Below are positions 17,764 through 26,741 of a DNA stretch of 64,000 nt, piece after piece (the stretch's first letter is position 1; every line of letters starts with the position of its first letter). The DNA is from Planococcus salinus. GTDB lineage: Bacteria; Bacillota; Bacilli; Bacillales_A; Planococcaceae. The position numbers and the translations under genes are program-made. The notes beneath the pieces were generated by a model that was not told where the DNA came from, did no database searches, and saw only the letters and a program-made list of their open reading frames with translations. The stretch lies in NCBI RefSeq assembly GCF_003719725.1, contig NZ_RIAX01000004.1, positions 62,001-126,000 on the forward strand. Reading direction: 5' to 3'.

Positions 17764-19193
17764 CTCCCTCCCTTCAAGGACTGATTTGCAATAACACTGA
17801 TTCCGGCAAGCCCTTCCTCAATTGCTTTAAAGGTAGGAATCTCTTGGCTCTCTAAAAGTTTCATCGCTTTGTATCGAATCTTTTCCACTTCTGGCTCGCC
17901 ATTGTATCGCAACACAGCGACTAAGTTTGTTTTTGTTCGATCAATACTTTCCAGCTCAGTTATCATTTTTTGAACGATGCTTTCTAAGTCCATATAATTC
18001 ATAATGGGCACTAGATTGAAATGAAATAGAATATAGCCGACTTCCGAATCCTCTGCAAGTATCTTCATGACACTTCCAAATAACCGACCTTCTTCTGCAG
18101 CTAACTGGTTTGCCGGCATATCGATTGGATTTGTATTCCTTCCTCCATCTGCCACACCCAGCTGATCCAAAGAGGTTGCTGATAAATTGCTGAGCTCAGC
18201 CAACTCCAAATTAACTTCTTCACAATAATCGGTGGCTAATACTGTAGCACCTCCACCATTTCCAACTATCGCAACTTTTCCGCTTTCAATCGGTGATATT
18301 TTTTGTAAACTCAACAAAACAGTCAGCATTTTATCTATACTTTTCACAGAAATAGCTCCAGTCTGGTCAAACAATGCTTCCCAGACCTGGTAATCTCCTG
18401 CAACATTTCCTGTATGAGAAGCTACAGATTGGGAACCGGTAGCTGTTCTTCCTCCTTTTAAAATAACTACTTTTTTCTTGGAAGCCGCTTTTTTTAAGGC
18501 ATCTATAAACCTTTTCCCATTTTTCACACTCTCAATATAAAAACCGATAATTTCAGTCTCTTCATCATCTGCTAAATACTCTAAATAATCTGCGTGATCC
18601 AAATCAATGCAATTTCCTACAGAAATAATTTTATTGAAGTGTATTCCTGTAATATGACCTCTGGATACCATATCAAACGCAATTCCTCCACTTTGAGATA
18701 CAAATGCAATATTGCCGGATATAGTCGAAGCACCTTTAGTAAAATTCAATCCACTTGAAGGACAGTAGGTTCCAATGCAATTCGGTCCAATAATTCTCAT
18801 ATTGTGCTCACGTGCAGTGGTTACCATTTCTTGTTCTAATCGTTCTCCATCCCCACCCATTTCACTAAATCCAGCCGAATAGATCTGGACAACTTTCACC
18901 CCTTTTTCAGCACATTCTTTTATAACTTGCGGTACTACTTTTGCAGGTACAATCACAGATGCTCTATCCACTTCATGGGGAATATCTCGGATAGAGGCGT
19001 AAGATTTATGGCCTTGAATTATCTCTTCTTTAGGATTGACAGGATAAATCTGGCCATCATAGCCCGATTCCAGAAGCAAACGCATTTCAGTTCCACCCAA
19101 TCGCGCCCCATTAGAAGCTCCTATTATTGCGATGGATTTAGGTTTAAAAGCTGCGTCCAAAGATTCTTGTAAAAGCGTCAATGTATTCTCCAT
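17760..19193 (-). CDS. NDP-forming acyl-CoA synthetase, alpha subunit (CoA-binding)
   Basis: A 477-residue protein with an N-terminal CoA-binding domain (KSIAIIGASNGARLGGTEM, residues about 19-37; YPVNPKEE near 53). Two succinyl-CoA-ligase-like domains follow. The conserved SHTGNVAG carries the histidine that is phosphorylated in ADP-forming acetyl-CoA synthetases (residue about 263). Separate alpha and beta genes resemble archaeal ACD enzymes rather than the fused bacterial Pat/AcdAB forms. It activates the acid brought in by the upstream TRAP transporter; the acid's identity is not visible. GGAGGAG precedes the ATG. Confidence 0.87.
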   Translation of the reverse strand: MENTLTLLQESLDAAFKPKSIAIIGASNGARLGGTEMRLLLESGYDGQIYPVNPKEEIIQGHKSYASIRDIPHEVDRASVIVPAKVVPQVIKECAEKGVKVVQIYSAGFSEMGGDGERLEQEMVTTAREHNMRIIGPNCIGTYCPSSGLNFTKGASTISGNIAFVSQSGGIAFDMVSRGHITGIHFNKIISVGNCIDLDHADYLEYLADDEETEIIGFYIESVKNGKRFIDALKKAASKKKVVILKGGRTATGSQSVASHTGNVAGDYQVWEALFDQTGAISVKSIDKMLTVLLSLQKISPIESGKVAIVGNGGGATVLATDYCEEVNLELAELSNLSATSLDQLGVADGGRNTNPIDMPANQLAAEEGRLFGSVMKILAEDSEVGYILFHFNLVPIMNYMDLESIVQKMITELESIDRTKTNLVAVLRYNGEPEVEKIRYKAMKLLESQEIPTFKAIEEGLAGISVIANQSLKGGR

Positions 19194-19274
19194 ATTTCTC
19201 CTCCTGAATTACCAAAGATAAAGGAGCTATTAAACTTGCTTTCAGCAATAGCTCCCTTTTTTATTATCCTTTCC

Positions 19275-20291
19275 TTATTCTGAAGCCCCTTCTCTACGGT
19301 TTTCCCAGGCACCTATTTCTTTGTAATACTTAACCGCCCCGGGATGATAAGAGAAATCAAGTCCTAATAAAGCGTTTTCAATAGTCCATTGACTAGCAGC
19401 AGGGTGAACTTTCTCAATTTCATCTGCTTTCTCTATAAAGGTCTTTGTTAATTCATATGCCAAATCTTCATCCATGTCTTTATTTACAACATAAGCAGCA
19501 GGAGAGCCAGCTGTCGGAACATCCTCTGTTTGGCCTTCATAAGTTCCAGCTGGTATTACAGATTCCACAAACCGGTCTCCATAACTCTTACTCAGTTTTT
19601 CAACATGTTCTGCATCCATCCCTATAAATTTCAAATCTTTCTGAGTGGCAATAGACATAATCCCTGGATTAGGCAGTAAGGTTGTAATTAAGATGGCGTC
19701 TACTCGGCCATTTTGTAACTCGTCCACAGATTCCGCAAATGAAATATATGCTGGCTCAATATCATCGTAAGTAAGCCCATAAGCCTCCAATAACTTTCCT
19801 GATACCGTTTCGGTTCCACTTCCCGGCTCACCTACCGATACTTTTTTCCCTTTTAATTCTTCTACTGAATTGATACCACTATCAGCAGCCACCACAATAT
19901 GTTGTAAATTCTGATGACCCGTAGCTAATGTAGCAAGTTCCTCAACTAGTTCCGGGCGATCTTTCATTGTCGTTTCGGCGTTGGCGCGGCTTGTGGTAGC
20001 AATATCCGCATCACCAGTTGCGAGTAACGCTGCATTTTCACCATATCCTGCACTACCAACCACTGTCACATTGGCATTGGGTATGTGCTTTTCAATTGCT
20101 TGTGCATAGCCGCCTCCAAGCGCATAAATAGCTGATGAAGTATTACCGGTTGCAATTTTGAGTGATACTTTCTCAGCGGGGCTGTCATTCGCTTCTGAAT
20201 TTGCTGATTCCGTTTCTTCAGAACAAGCACCTAGTAATCCAATAATTAGTATGAGTGTTATAAAAAATATACTGTTTGAAATTTTCTTCAC
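19275..20291 (-). CDS. TAXI-family TRAP transporter solute-binding lipoprotein
   Basis: A 338-residue binding protein. The N-terminus MKKISNSIFFITLILIIGLLGACS is a lipoprotein signal with lipobox LGAC. The TAXI-type core follows: LKIATGNTSSAIYALGGGYA, VGSAGYGENAALLATGDADI, KKVSVGEPGSGTETVSGKLLE and AYVVNKDMDEDLAYELTK. It captures an organic anion outside the membrane for the fused permease just upstream in the operon. GTG start with AGGGGGAA upstream. The gap after it to the synthetase gene is 81 bases. Confidence 0.9.
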   Translation of the reverse strand: MKKISNSIFFITLILIIGLLGACSEETESANSEANDSPAEKVSLKIATGNTSSAIYALGGGYAQAIEKHIPNANVTVVGSAGYGENAALLATGDADIATTSRANAETTMKDRPELVEELATLATGHQNLQHIVVAADSGINSVEELKGKKVSVGEPGSGTETVSGKLLEAYGLTYDDIEPAYISFAESVDELQNGRVDAILITTLLPNPGIMSIATQKDLKFIGMDAEHVEKLSKSYGDRFVESVIPAGTYEGQTEDVPTAGSPAAYVVNKDMDEDLAYELTKTFIEKADEIEKVHPAASQWTIENALLGLDFSYHPGAVKYYKEIGAWENRREGASE

Positions 20292-20319
20292 TAGTAATTC
20301 CCCCTAATTAATATAATTG

Positions 20320-22224
20320 TTATATCACTTCATTCAGACTCCGGTTCTCTTTCATCACCTCTCTTTTCTTATTAATCCACTGAATAATCAGTATCGCCAA
20401 GAAAGTCCCGACCCCTATCAAATCTGTCAAAAAGGTAGGCTCTATTAACATCAAAGAAGAACCTATGAGTAAGATTCTCCAAAGAATGTTTGTGCGGTAA
20501 ACCAAATAGTTTTGAGCACCAGCGGCCAATGCAAATGTTCCGATAAGTGCTGTAGAAAGTGCCAAAAGTATTTCAATAGGCGATCCAATCATCAATAATG
20601 CTTCATTTCTGACAAACATAAACGGCGCTATATAACCTGCAATCCCTAATTTCATAGACATCATTCCTGTTTTCAAAGGGTTGGCGTCTGCTATTCCGGC
20701 TGTAATATAGAAGCAAGCTCCTATCGGTGGTGTTACTAAAGCCAATACTCCAAAGTATAAAACAAACAAATGGGAACCAATTGGATGTAAACCGAAATCA
20801 ATTAAGGCTGGAGCCACTAGAATTGCCAAAATAATATAACTGGCTGTCGTCGGCAGCCCCATTCCTAAAACGATGGAACTGAACATCGTCAAGACCAGCA
20901 ATAGCATGAGTGAACCGCCTGCCAATCCTATTAGCATAGAAGACAATTCGAGCCCTAATCCTGTTAAATTGATAATTCCAACGATTATCCCTGCTAATGC
21001 GCAAAGAGAGACAATAACTATCGAACCTCTCGCTCCATCTTCCATTGCATTCAATATTTGTTTTGGGGTCATTCTTTGACCTTTTCTCAGCCAGCTTACT
21101 GCTACGATAAAGCCAATAGTGATTACTGCAGAGTAAAGTGGTGTGTATTTGAATACCGTCAATAAAACCACTAGCACCACTGGAGGCAAAAAGTGATGAA
21201 ACCCTTCTTTCAATAACGGCAATAATCGCGGAATCTGATCTTCCGGCACCGGTTCGAGATTCATTTTTCTAGTTTCAAAATATATCATAAAGAAAATAGT
21301 TATAAAAAAGAGAAGCGCAGGAATCAAAGCTGCTTTGATGATAGAAGTGTAAGGAACTCCCAAAAAATCGACCATGAGAAATGCGGCTGCTCCCATAACA
21401 GGAGGCATAATTTGTCCCCCGGTAGAAGCAAGCGCTTCCACTGCTCCTGCAAAGTGAGGCTTGAATCCAACTTTTTTCATTAGAGGAATAGTGAAAACTC
21501 CTGTTGTGGCAGCATTAGCTACGCCGCTTCCGGACACCATTCCCATCAATGCGCTGCCAAGCACTCCAACATATGCAGGTCCACCTTTTAATCTTCCTAC
21601 AAATGCTAAAGCGAACTTTATATAAAATTCACCGGCACCGGATTGGTTTAGGAAAGCACCAAACAAGATGAACATAAAAACAAATGTAGCTGAAACTCCT
21701 AAAATAGAGCCAAAAATTCCTTCTGTTGTTAAAAACATAGAACTGATAAAACGTTCAAATTGGATGCCTGTATGTTCAAACACCCCTGGTAAATAAGGGC
21801 CTAAAAATACATAGGATATTGCAATAATCGTAAGAATTGGTAATCCATACCCTGCTACTCTTCTCGCTGCTTCTAATGAGAGCAGAATCACTAAAGTGCC
21901 GAATATCAAATCCCAAGTAGTGGGAAATCCGAAATTATCTATTAAAGTCTCTGACTTTTTATAGATATAAGCTATAGAAATAATTGAAGCACTGATTAGC
22001 AAAACTTTTATAGCATTATCTATGTTGGATTTTCCTCCTTCTTTTTTGAAGGAAGTAACCAAAAATGTTAATACTAAGCCGAACCCTAAATGGATTGCCC
22101 TTTGCTGCATTAAGCTGATATCGGGAAACAAAGATATATACAATTGGTACACCGACATAGCAACAGCAACAAAAGCTGCCAGCATGATTAATTTTTTATT
22201 ATCAGTCGTCTGTTTTTTTTTCAT
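20320..22224 (-). CDS. TRAP transporter permease, fused 4TM-12TM subunits (TAXI type)
   Basis: A 634-residue membrane protein. The first 150 residues hold about four helices (DctQ-like), and the rest is a DctM-like 12-helix domain with AFLNQSGAGEFYIKFA, SGSGVANAATTGVFTIPLMKK, STGGQIMPPVMGAAAFLMVDF, GMGLPTTASYIILAI and LVTPPIGACFYITAGIA. These are fingerprints of TAXI-associated fused permeases that use an ion gradient to import carboxylates. The open frame begins at a TTG at 22263, but I favour the ATG at 22224, with AAGGAGA 13 bases before; the true start is uncertain by a few codons. First gene of the operon, with a cre site 42 bases upstream. Confidence 0.9.
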   Translation of the reverse strand: MKKKQTTDNKKLIMLAAFVAVAMSVYQLYISLFPDISLMQQRAIHLGFGLVLTFLVTSFKKEGGKSNIDNAIKVLLISASIISIAYIYKKSETLIDNFGFPTTWDLIFGTLVILLSLEAARRVAGYGLPILTIIAISYVFLGPYLPGVFEHTGIQFERFISSMFLTTEGIFGSILGVSATFVFMFILFGAFLNQSGAGEFYIKFALAFVGRLKGGPAYVGVLGSALMGMVSGSGVANAATTGVFTIPLMKKVGFKPHFAGAVEALASTGGQIMPPVMGAAAFLMVDFLGVPYTSIIKAALIPALLFFITIFFMIYFETRKMNLEPVPEDQIPRLLPLLKEGFHHFLPPVVLVVLLTVFKYTPLYSAVITIGFIVAVSWLRKGQRMTPKQILNAMEDGARGSIVIVSLCALAGIIVGIINLTGLGLELSSMLIGLAGGSLMLLLVLTMFSSIVLGMGLPTTASYIILAILVAPALIDFGLHPIGSHLFVLYFGVLALVTPPIGACFYITAGIADANPLKTGMMSMKLGIAGYIAPFMFVRNEALLMIGSPIEILLALSTALIGTFALAAGAQNYLVYRTNILWRILLIGSSLMLIEPTFLTDLIGVGTFLAILIIQWINKKREVMKENRSLNEVI

Positions 22225-22265
22225 TTGAATATACATTCTCCTTTCCAACATAACCTTCAACAAAT

Positions 22266-22280
22266 AGAAAGCGCTTCCAT
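22266..22280 (-). promoter_or_regulatory. cre site (CcpA operator) before the TAXI-TRAP operon
   Basis: The minus strand reads ATGGAAGCGCTTTCT, which fits the cre consensus WTGNAANCGNWNNCW at every fixed position. It lies just upstream of the permease start, where bound CcpA would repress or block transcription. An AT-rich TATAAT match lies upstream at 22307-22312. Confidence 0.7.
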
Positions 22281-22671
22281 TTTACAATATTAAATTCGAA
22301 TAATAGATTATAATTAATAAGGAAAGGCAAGTACGAGGCCACTTTTTAGTTAACGAAATAAGATCTGTGAAGCTTGATATTGATAAAATTTCTTGAAAAG
22401 TAGTACCTCTTTTTCGTTTAAAAACCTTCACACCGCCTTCCTTTTGCAGAAAATTAAGCGATTTTCTTAATTGAAAAAATTTAGCAAACTAACTTATTTT
22501 TTCTTAAATATTAAGTTTATTTATTTTTCTAATTATTCAAAACTATAAATTAATTTTCTCTTAAAGTAAAATCGGAATTTCTTATATATGTTATAATAAA
22601 AAGGTATTCATTATCCTTCACTCAAGTTTTGAAGCATTAAAGCAAACAAATAATTTGCCAGGGGGAAAACA
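22281..22671. promoter_or_regulatory. Divergent regulatory region between the TRAP operon and lysR
   Basis: About 390 bases, extremely A+T-rich, with no open frame. It must hold both the leftward operon promoter and the rightward lysR promoter. LysR-type activators usually bind such divergent gaps, so this is the likely target of the adjacent regulator. I cannot fix a T-N11-A box with confidence. Confidence 0.5.
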
Positions 22672-23574
22672 ATGAGAATAGAACAGCTGGACTATTTACT
22701 TAGTATTTACGAAACGGGTTCTTTTTCATTGGCCGCAGAAAAGAACCACATCACACAACCAACAATCAGTCAATCCATTAGAAATTTAGAAAATGAACTG
22801 GATGTGAAAGTATTCACCAGAACCAGGCAAGGAGTGGAACCAACCTTAGAAGGCGAAATTGTAATAAAAAAAGCAATTTCTATTTTAACCATTCATCAGG
22901 AACTGAAGGATGAGATTAATATTCGCTCATCTTCTGTGAGAGGAACTTTAAAATTAGCGATTGTACCGAGTATTTGTTCTACTATTCTCCCGAAGACCTT
23001 AATGGCTTACAAAGAAAAGTATCCGTTAGTCAATATAGAAATCTTCGAGAAAGGTTCTTTTGAAATAGAGAAAGATATTTTAACAGGCAATTCAGAAGTA
23101 GGAGTTATCGGCTTCAACGCGAACCACAACCGACATAAAGATTTAGAGTTTATAGAATTGCTTAGAAGTAAAGTGAAGGTGTGTGTAGGAGTTGACTCAG
23201 AACTCAGTAAACAAAAAGAACTTTCGGTCAAAGAGATTATTGAATATCCTATAGTCATGTTTAAATCGAATTACTATATGAATTTTTTTGTTAATCACCT
23301 GCTTTCTCCATATGGTGACATTAATGTGCTGTTCACCTCAGGGAACACAGAAGTTGCGAAAAAAATAATTTCACAAGGGGTTGGCATCGGCTTTTTTACA
23401 GATTTGTCTTTAAAGAAAGATCCATACATTTTAAATGGAAGTCTCATCCCCATTGATATTAAAGATTTGAAGACAAATTCTATCTTTGCCTCCATCCATT
23501 CTAAAAACAGAAAAATTTCAAGAGCGGCTGAAGAATTTATTAAAGAATTAGAAATTCAAGCTGAACTTTACTAA
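22672..23574 (+). CDS. LysR-family transcriptional regulator
   Basis: A 300-residue LTTR and one of the few plus-strand genes. The winged HTH is at residues 1-60 (MRIEQLDYLLSIYETGSFSL, then HITQPTISQSIRNLENELDV), followed by the periplasmic-binding-like effector domain (GTLKLAIVPSICSTILPKTL, PIVMFKSNYY, ISQGVGIGFFTDLS). It is transcribed divergently from the TRAP/acyl-CoA synthetase/carboxyltransferase operon, the usual arrangement for a regulator that activates its neighbour on binding a pathway acid or CoA ester. GGGGGAAAAC precedes the ATG. A shared terminator with the Yip1 gene follows. Confidence 0.92.
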   Translation: MRIEQLDYLLSIYETGSFSLAAEKNHITQPTISQSIRNLENELDVKVFTRTRQGVEPTLEGEIVIKKAISILTIHQELKDEINIRSSSVRGTLKLAIVPSICSTILPKTLMAYKEKYPLVNIEIFEKGSFEIEKDILTGNSEVGVIGFNANHNRHKDLEFIELLRSKVKVCVGVDSELSKQKELSVKEIIEYPIVMFKSNYYMNFFVNHLLSPYGDINVLFTSGNTEVAKKIISQGVGIGFFTDLSLKKDPYILNGSLIPIDIKDLKTNSIFASIHSKNRKISRAAEEFIKELEIQAELY

Positions 23575-23637
23575 CATACATTCTTTAATGTCACTAAATA
23601 AAATATACTTAAACAGTTCTCAAATGCTTAAGCTATG

Positions 23638-23703
23638 AAAACGGCCCCCTCAGAAAATCTGAAGAGGCCGTTCATCATTCAGTTCCACTAAAAGTCAAAG
23701 CAG
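23638..23703. repeat. Imperfect direct repeat, right copy, including a bidirectional terminator
   Basis: The hairpin ACGGCC...GGCCGT with an inner TCAG...CTGA stem (23641-23671) lies between convergent lysR and the Yip1-family gene, and could terminate both. With the flanking TTCAT and AAAAGTCAAAGCAG it matches 12162-12229. The last bases include the stop codon of the Yip1-family gene at 23695. Confidence 0.65.
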
Positions 23704-24336
23704 AAAAGTGAAAAATCCGAAAGCAACAACTAATACCAGCAGAATGATGAAAATCATTGGGATCAGGATGATGAAAAATCCTTTCCAACTTGAGAGTCGA
23801 TGAGCTTCTCCGACTGCTTTGCACTGAACCACAAATGTCCATACAGAAACGACGAGAAGCACGATTGATAAAAACAGCGCCAGTATATTGCCGCCAAGAG
23901 AAGGTTCGTCCCAGGAAACTGCAAAGAAGGTGGTTGGTGAATACAGCATCCACAGCAACAAAACCGGCAAGATACAAATCTGCGGAATCTGTGAGGTCAC
24001 GACTGCCTTGAACATCTCCGGATAAGACGCACGTCCTTTGAGTAGCTTGCCGACCAGCAGAAAGATCCCGGAAGCCACCAAATGGCCGATGATGCCAAGA
24101 ATCGGACCAACCAGTACCGCCAGCAGCAGGATTCTCCACAGCGGCATCATCACGTTGAGATCCGTATCCAGCACACCGAGAAGTCCCGCTGAAGTGCCGG
24201 ACAAGAAAATGAGCAACCAAATGAAGTTCCATTCTTTTTTTTCAATGACAAAACGGACGGTTTCCCGCGTTTTCAGCCAAATGCCCGTAAACGGATTCAA
24301 CTCTTCCCCAATTTTCTGTTCATCTATTTTGTTCAT
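23695..24336 (-). CDS. Yip1-family membrane protein
   Basis: A 213-residue protein with a soluble start (MNKIDEQKIGEELNPFTGIW) and five hydrophobic helices at about residues 37-55, 65-90, 118-132, 145-168 and 190-212. This is the Yip1-domain pattern of bacterial proteins of unknown role. AAGGAGGAAT precedes the ATG. G+C is back to the level of the left-hand chromosome, unlike the A+T-rich block that ends at its 3' end. It probably belongs to the original chromosomal backbone. Confidence 0.75.
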   Translation of the reverse strand: MNKIDEQKIGEELNPFTGIWLKTRETVRFVIEKKEWNFIWLLIFLSGTSAGLLGVLDTDLNVMMPLWRILLLAVLVGPILGIIGHLVASGIFLLVGKLLKGRASYPEMFKAVVTSQIPQICILPVLLLWMLYSPTTFFAVSWDEPSLGGNILALFLSIVLLVVSVWTFVVQCKAVGEAHRLSSWKGFFIILIPMIFIILLVLVVAFGFFTFLL

Positions 24337-24426
24337 ATATGTATTCCTCCTTACCTCTTTCTATCCTACCGCAAAATCCTGTTTCTTCACATGGTTTATG
24401 CTTCAGATGTTGGAGAAAAGAAATGC

Positions 24427-24462
24427 AAAAAAGAAGCATCTCCATTTTCTGGAAACACTTCT
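24427..24462 (-). terminator. Terminator of the hydantoin-utilisation operon
   Basis: On the minus strand AGAAGTGTTTCCA pairs, with wobbles, with TGGAGATGCTTCT across a GAAAA loop and is followed by TTTTTT. It lies just after the last operon gene. Confidence 0.7.
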
Positions 24463-24478
24463 CTTTTGAATCCTTCAT

Positions 24479-25822
24479 TCAGTTCTTGGCCACTCTTGCT
24501 TGAGATTCCTTTTTGTAATATGGGACCAGTTGATAGCCTCCCCAATAAAGAACGACACTCAGCGGAAGACTCACCATCCAGGAAATCGGCAAGAAGATGA
24601 TGCCTACTATTCCACTGATGAGCAAGACTCCGATTCCCAGCCAATTATATCCTACTTGTTGGTTGTAGTAATCTTCAACATTTATTTTTTGCTTTCTAAT
24701 TAAATAATAATCAGCTAATAAAATTCCTAACAATGGACCCAGGAAAGCTGAATAGAAAGCAATGAATTGATTGAAGGCGCTACTGGTCAAAAGCAGCCAT
24801 GGGAACGTGGCGATGCTGAGAAAGCCGACTACGATTACAGCCATCCCCCATTTCATATTGAACATTTCAACTAAAACAAGAGCAGGAGGTTTTATATTAA
24901 TTGTTAAATTGGTGGTAAATTGAGCAACTACAATAAAAATCATCATGGCTACTGCAACAAGCGGGCTGGGGATAACCGAAACCAACGCTTGGATCGGATC
25001 CCAAATTCCAGTGGCTGCAGCAGATAGGATACCAATTAATAGCATAAGGATAAACATAGGAACAATACCGAAAAAGTGGCCAATGTAATTATTTTTCGGC
25101 TTATTCTCCAAATACCTGCCCAAATCTCCATTATTGATAGAAGCTGTGATCAACACCCCTACTGAAGCGGTGATGGCAACAAAGAAAGGCATCCCCCAAC
25201 TACCGGCAGAAGTCCAGTTTTCCGTTAGCCTCAAACCGCCTAATTGAATGATTTGGTACAATATATAAATTAGAAAACCAAGGACTACAACAGAGAGAAT
25301 AGAATCGAACCACTTAATTGATTTGATCCCGAAGTAAGCAATTGCGGTTTGAGCAATTTGGAACAGGATAAAGAATAACCAAATATTCCCCCAGCCCCAA
25401 ATTGTCTCAGTTATGAATACCATGGCACTGGCACCAATCCAAGAACCGATCCCATACCAAAATACAGCTGGAATAACACGGATCAACGAAGCGATACGTG
25501 CTCCTTTGTATCCAAAAGAAGCTCTGGCTTGGACGATAAAAGGAATACCGTATTTGATTCCAGGAGCCGAGTTCAGAACAAACATCACCCATAGAATGAA
25601 GGCTGAAATGATTGTCACCCAAATAGCCTGCATAATATTGAGAGCTCCGCTCGGAGGAAGGAATGATTGTCCGACGATAAAAATCTGTATGACTACCATG
25701 GAAGATACCCACATGGCAATATACGACGGCAAGCCGAAAACCCGCTCGTCATTTGGAATTGGATCCATCGAACTTCTTCTGGAATTCTGCGTCAGTTCTG
25801 ATGTAGGTGAAGCCATATTCAT
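24479..25822 (-). CDS. NCS1-family nucleobase/hydantoin permease, second copy
   Basis: A 447-residue transporter of the nucleobase:cation symporter-1 family, with about twelve helices. Family motifs include PGIKYGIPFIVQARASFGYKG near residues 80-100, VFWYGIGSWIGA, GDLGRYL in a central loop and LLADYYLIRKQKI near 375. Mhp1 and allantoin or cytosine permeases belong here. It would import a hydantoin, allantoin or pyrimidine for the enzymes encoded upstream. ATG 25822 is preferred because GAGGGAG precedes it; the frame extends ten codons further. Last gene of the hyu operon. Confidence 0.88.
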   Translation of the reverse strand: MNMASPTSELTQNSRRSSMDPIPNDERVFGLPSYIAMWVSSMVVIQIFIVGQSFLPPSGALNIMQAIWVTIISAFILWVMFVLNSAPGIKYGIPFIVQARASFGYKGARIASLIRVIPAVFWYGIGSWIGASAMVFITETIWGWGNIWLFFILFQIAQTAIAYFGIKSIKWFDSILSVVVLGFLIYILYQIIQLGGLRLTENWTSAGSWGMPFFVAITASVGVLITASINNGDLGRYLENKPKNNYIGHFFGIVPMFILMLLIGILSAAATGIWDPIQALVSVIPSPLVAVAMMIFIVVAQFTTNLTINIKPPALVLVEMFNMKWGMAVIVVGFLSIATFPWLLLTSSAFNQFIAFYSAFLGPLLGILLADYYLIRKQKINVEDYYNQQVGYNWLGIGVLLISGIVGIIFLPISWMVSLPLSVVLYWGGYQLVPYYKKESQARVAKN

Positions 25823-25915
25823 CACACTCCCTCTAGATAACTTAGCCACCAATTAATCGATGACCATAAGTCATATTTGTAAAGCCAAACTTCAATCATC
25901 GGAGTTCAGCGGCTT

Positions 25916-26650
25916 TTATTTATGAGCAAATTCGGTCAGCAGTCCCGTGTATTCTTTTCTTTCGGGATATTTATAAGTTTTTAATTTACTGGTCTTTTTA
26001 CCAAGATCTACTATTGATTCTGCAAATTTGACTGCTGCCACTACGCCGTCAATGACCGGTACGCCAAACTCTTCTTCAAGACTGTCTGCAAACTCAGCCA
26101 TTCCAGCACATCCTAATAAAATTGCTTCAGCATCGTCTTCCTCAATAGCCCTTTTAGTTTCCGCTCTTAACATTTCCATGCCTCTAACGGGATCGTTTTC
26201 AAAATCAATTACGCATAAAGGAGTTGTGCGGATATTTACAACTTTTTTACTCATTCCGTACGAATCAACTAATTCTTCCAACATCGTCTTGATTCTTGGT
26301 AAGACTGTTACAACTGAAAATCTAGCTCCCAGCATTGAAGCCAAATAAAGAGAAGCTTCAGCTATTCCTACTACAGGCTTGTCAGTCAACTCTCTGGCCG
26401 CGTGCAGCCCAGGATCTCCCCAACAGGCGATTACAAAGGCATCAACACCTTCTTCTTCCCCTGCCTTAATCTCTTCCAAAACCCCTGGTATGCTTAGATA
26501 TTCGTCGTAATAAGATTCAATTGAGATAGGCCCCATTTTGGGACTAACCGCGATTATTTCCGTATCTTTGCGGGCCATATGTTCCGCTGCATGCTTGATA
26601 CTCTCAGTCATTTCAAGTGTAGTATTAGGATTAATTACTTTAATTTTCAT
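25916..26650 (-). CDS. hyuE: Hydantoin racemase (Asp/Glu racemase superfamily)
   Basis: A 244-residue protein starting MKIKVINPNTTLEMTESI, the typical HyuE N-terminus. The two catalytic cysteines of this cofactor-free racemase family are present: VIACWGDPG near residue 75 and LLGCAGMAEF near 180. It interconverts D- and L-5-substituted hydantoins, letting the stereospecific enzymes of the locus use both isomers. Allantoin racemase is a close relative and cannot be excluded. GGAGGG precedes the ATG. It lies between the two NCS1 permease genes. Confidence 0.85.
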   Translation of the reverse strand: MKIKVINPNTTLEMTESIKHAAEHMARKDTEIIAVSPKMGPISIESYYDEYLSIPGVLEEIKAGEEEGVDAFVIACWGDPGLHAARELTDKPVVGIAEASLYLASMLGARFSVVTVLPRIKTMLEELVDSYGMSKKVVNIRTTPLCVIDFENDPVRGMEMLRAETKRAIEEDDAEAILLGCAGMAEFADSLEEEFGVPVIDGVVAAVKFAESIVDLGKKTSKLKTYKYPERKEYTGLLTEFAHK

Positions 26651-26741
26651 TATTTTCCCTCCTATTTTCTGTTAACTTGACAAGGCATGCTCTATCTTTT
26701 GACACGATAACCTCTTGGGTTTTATTACAGTTCTTATTAAA

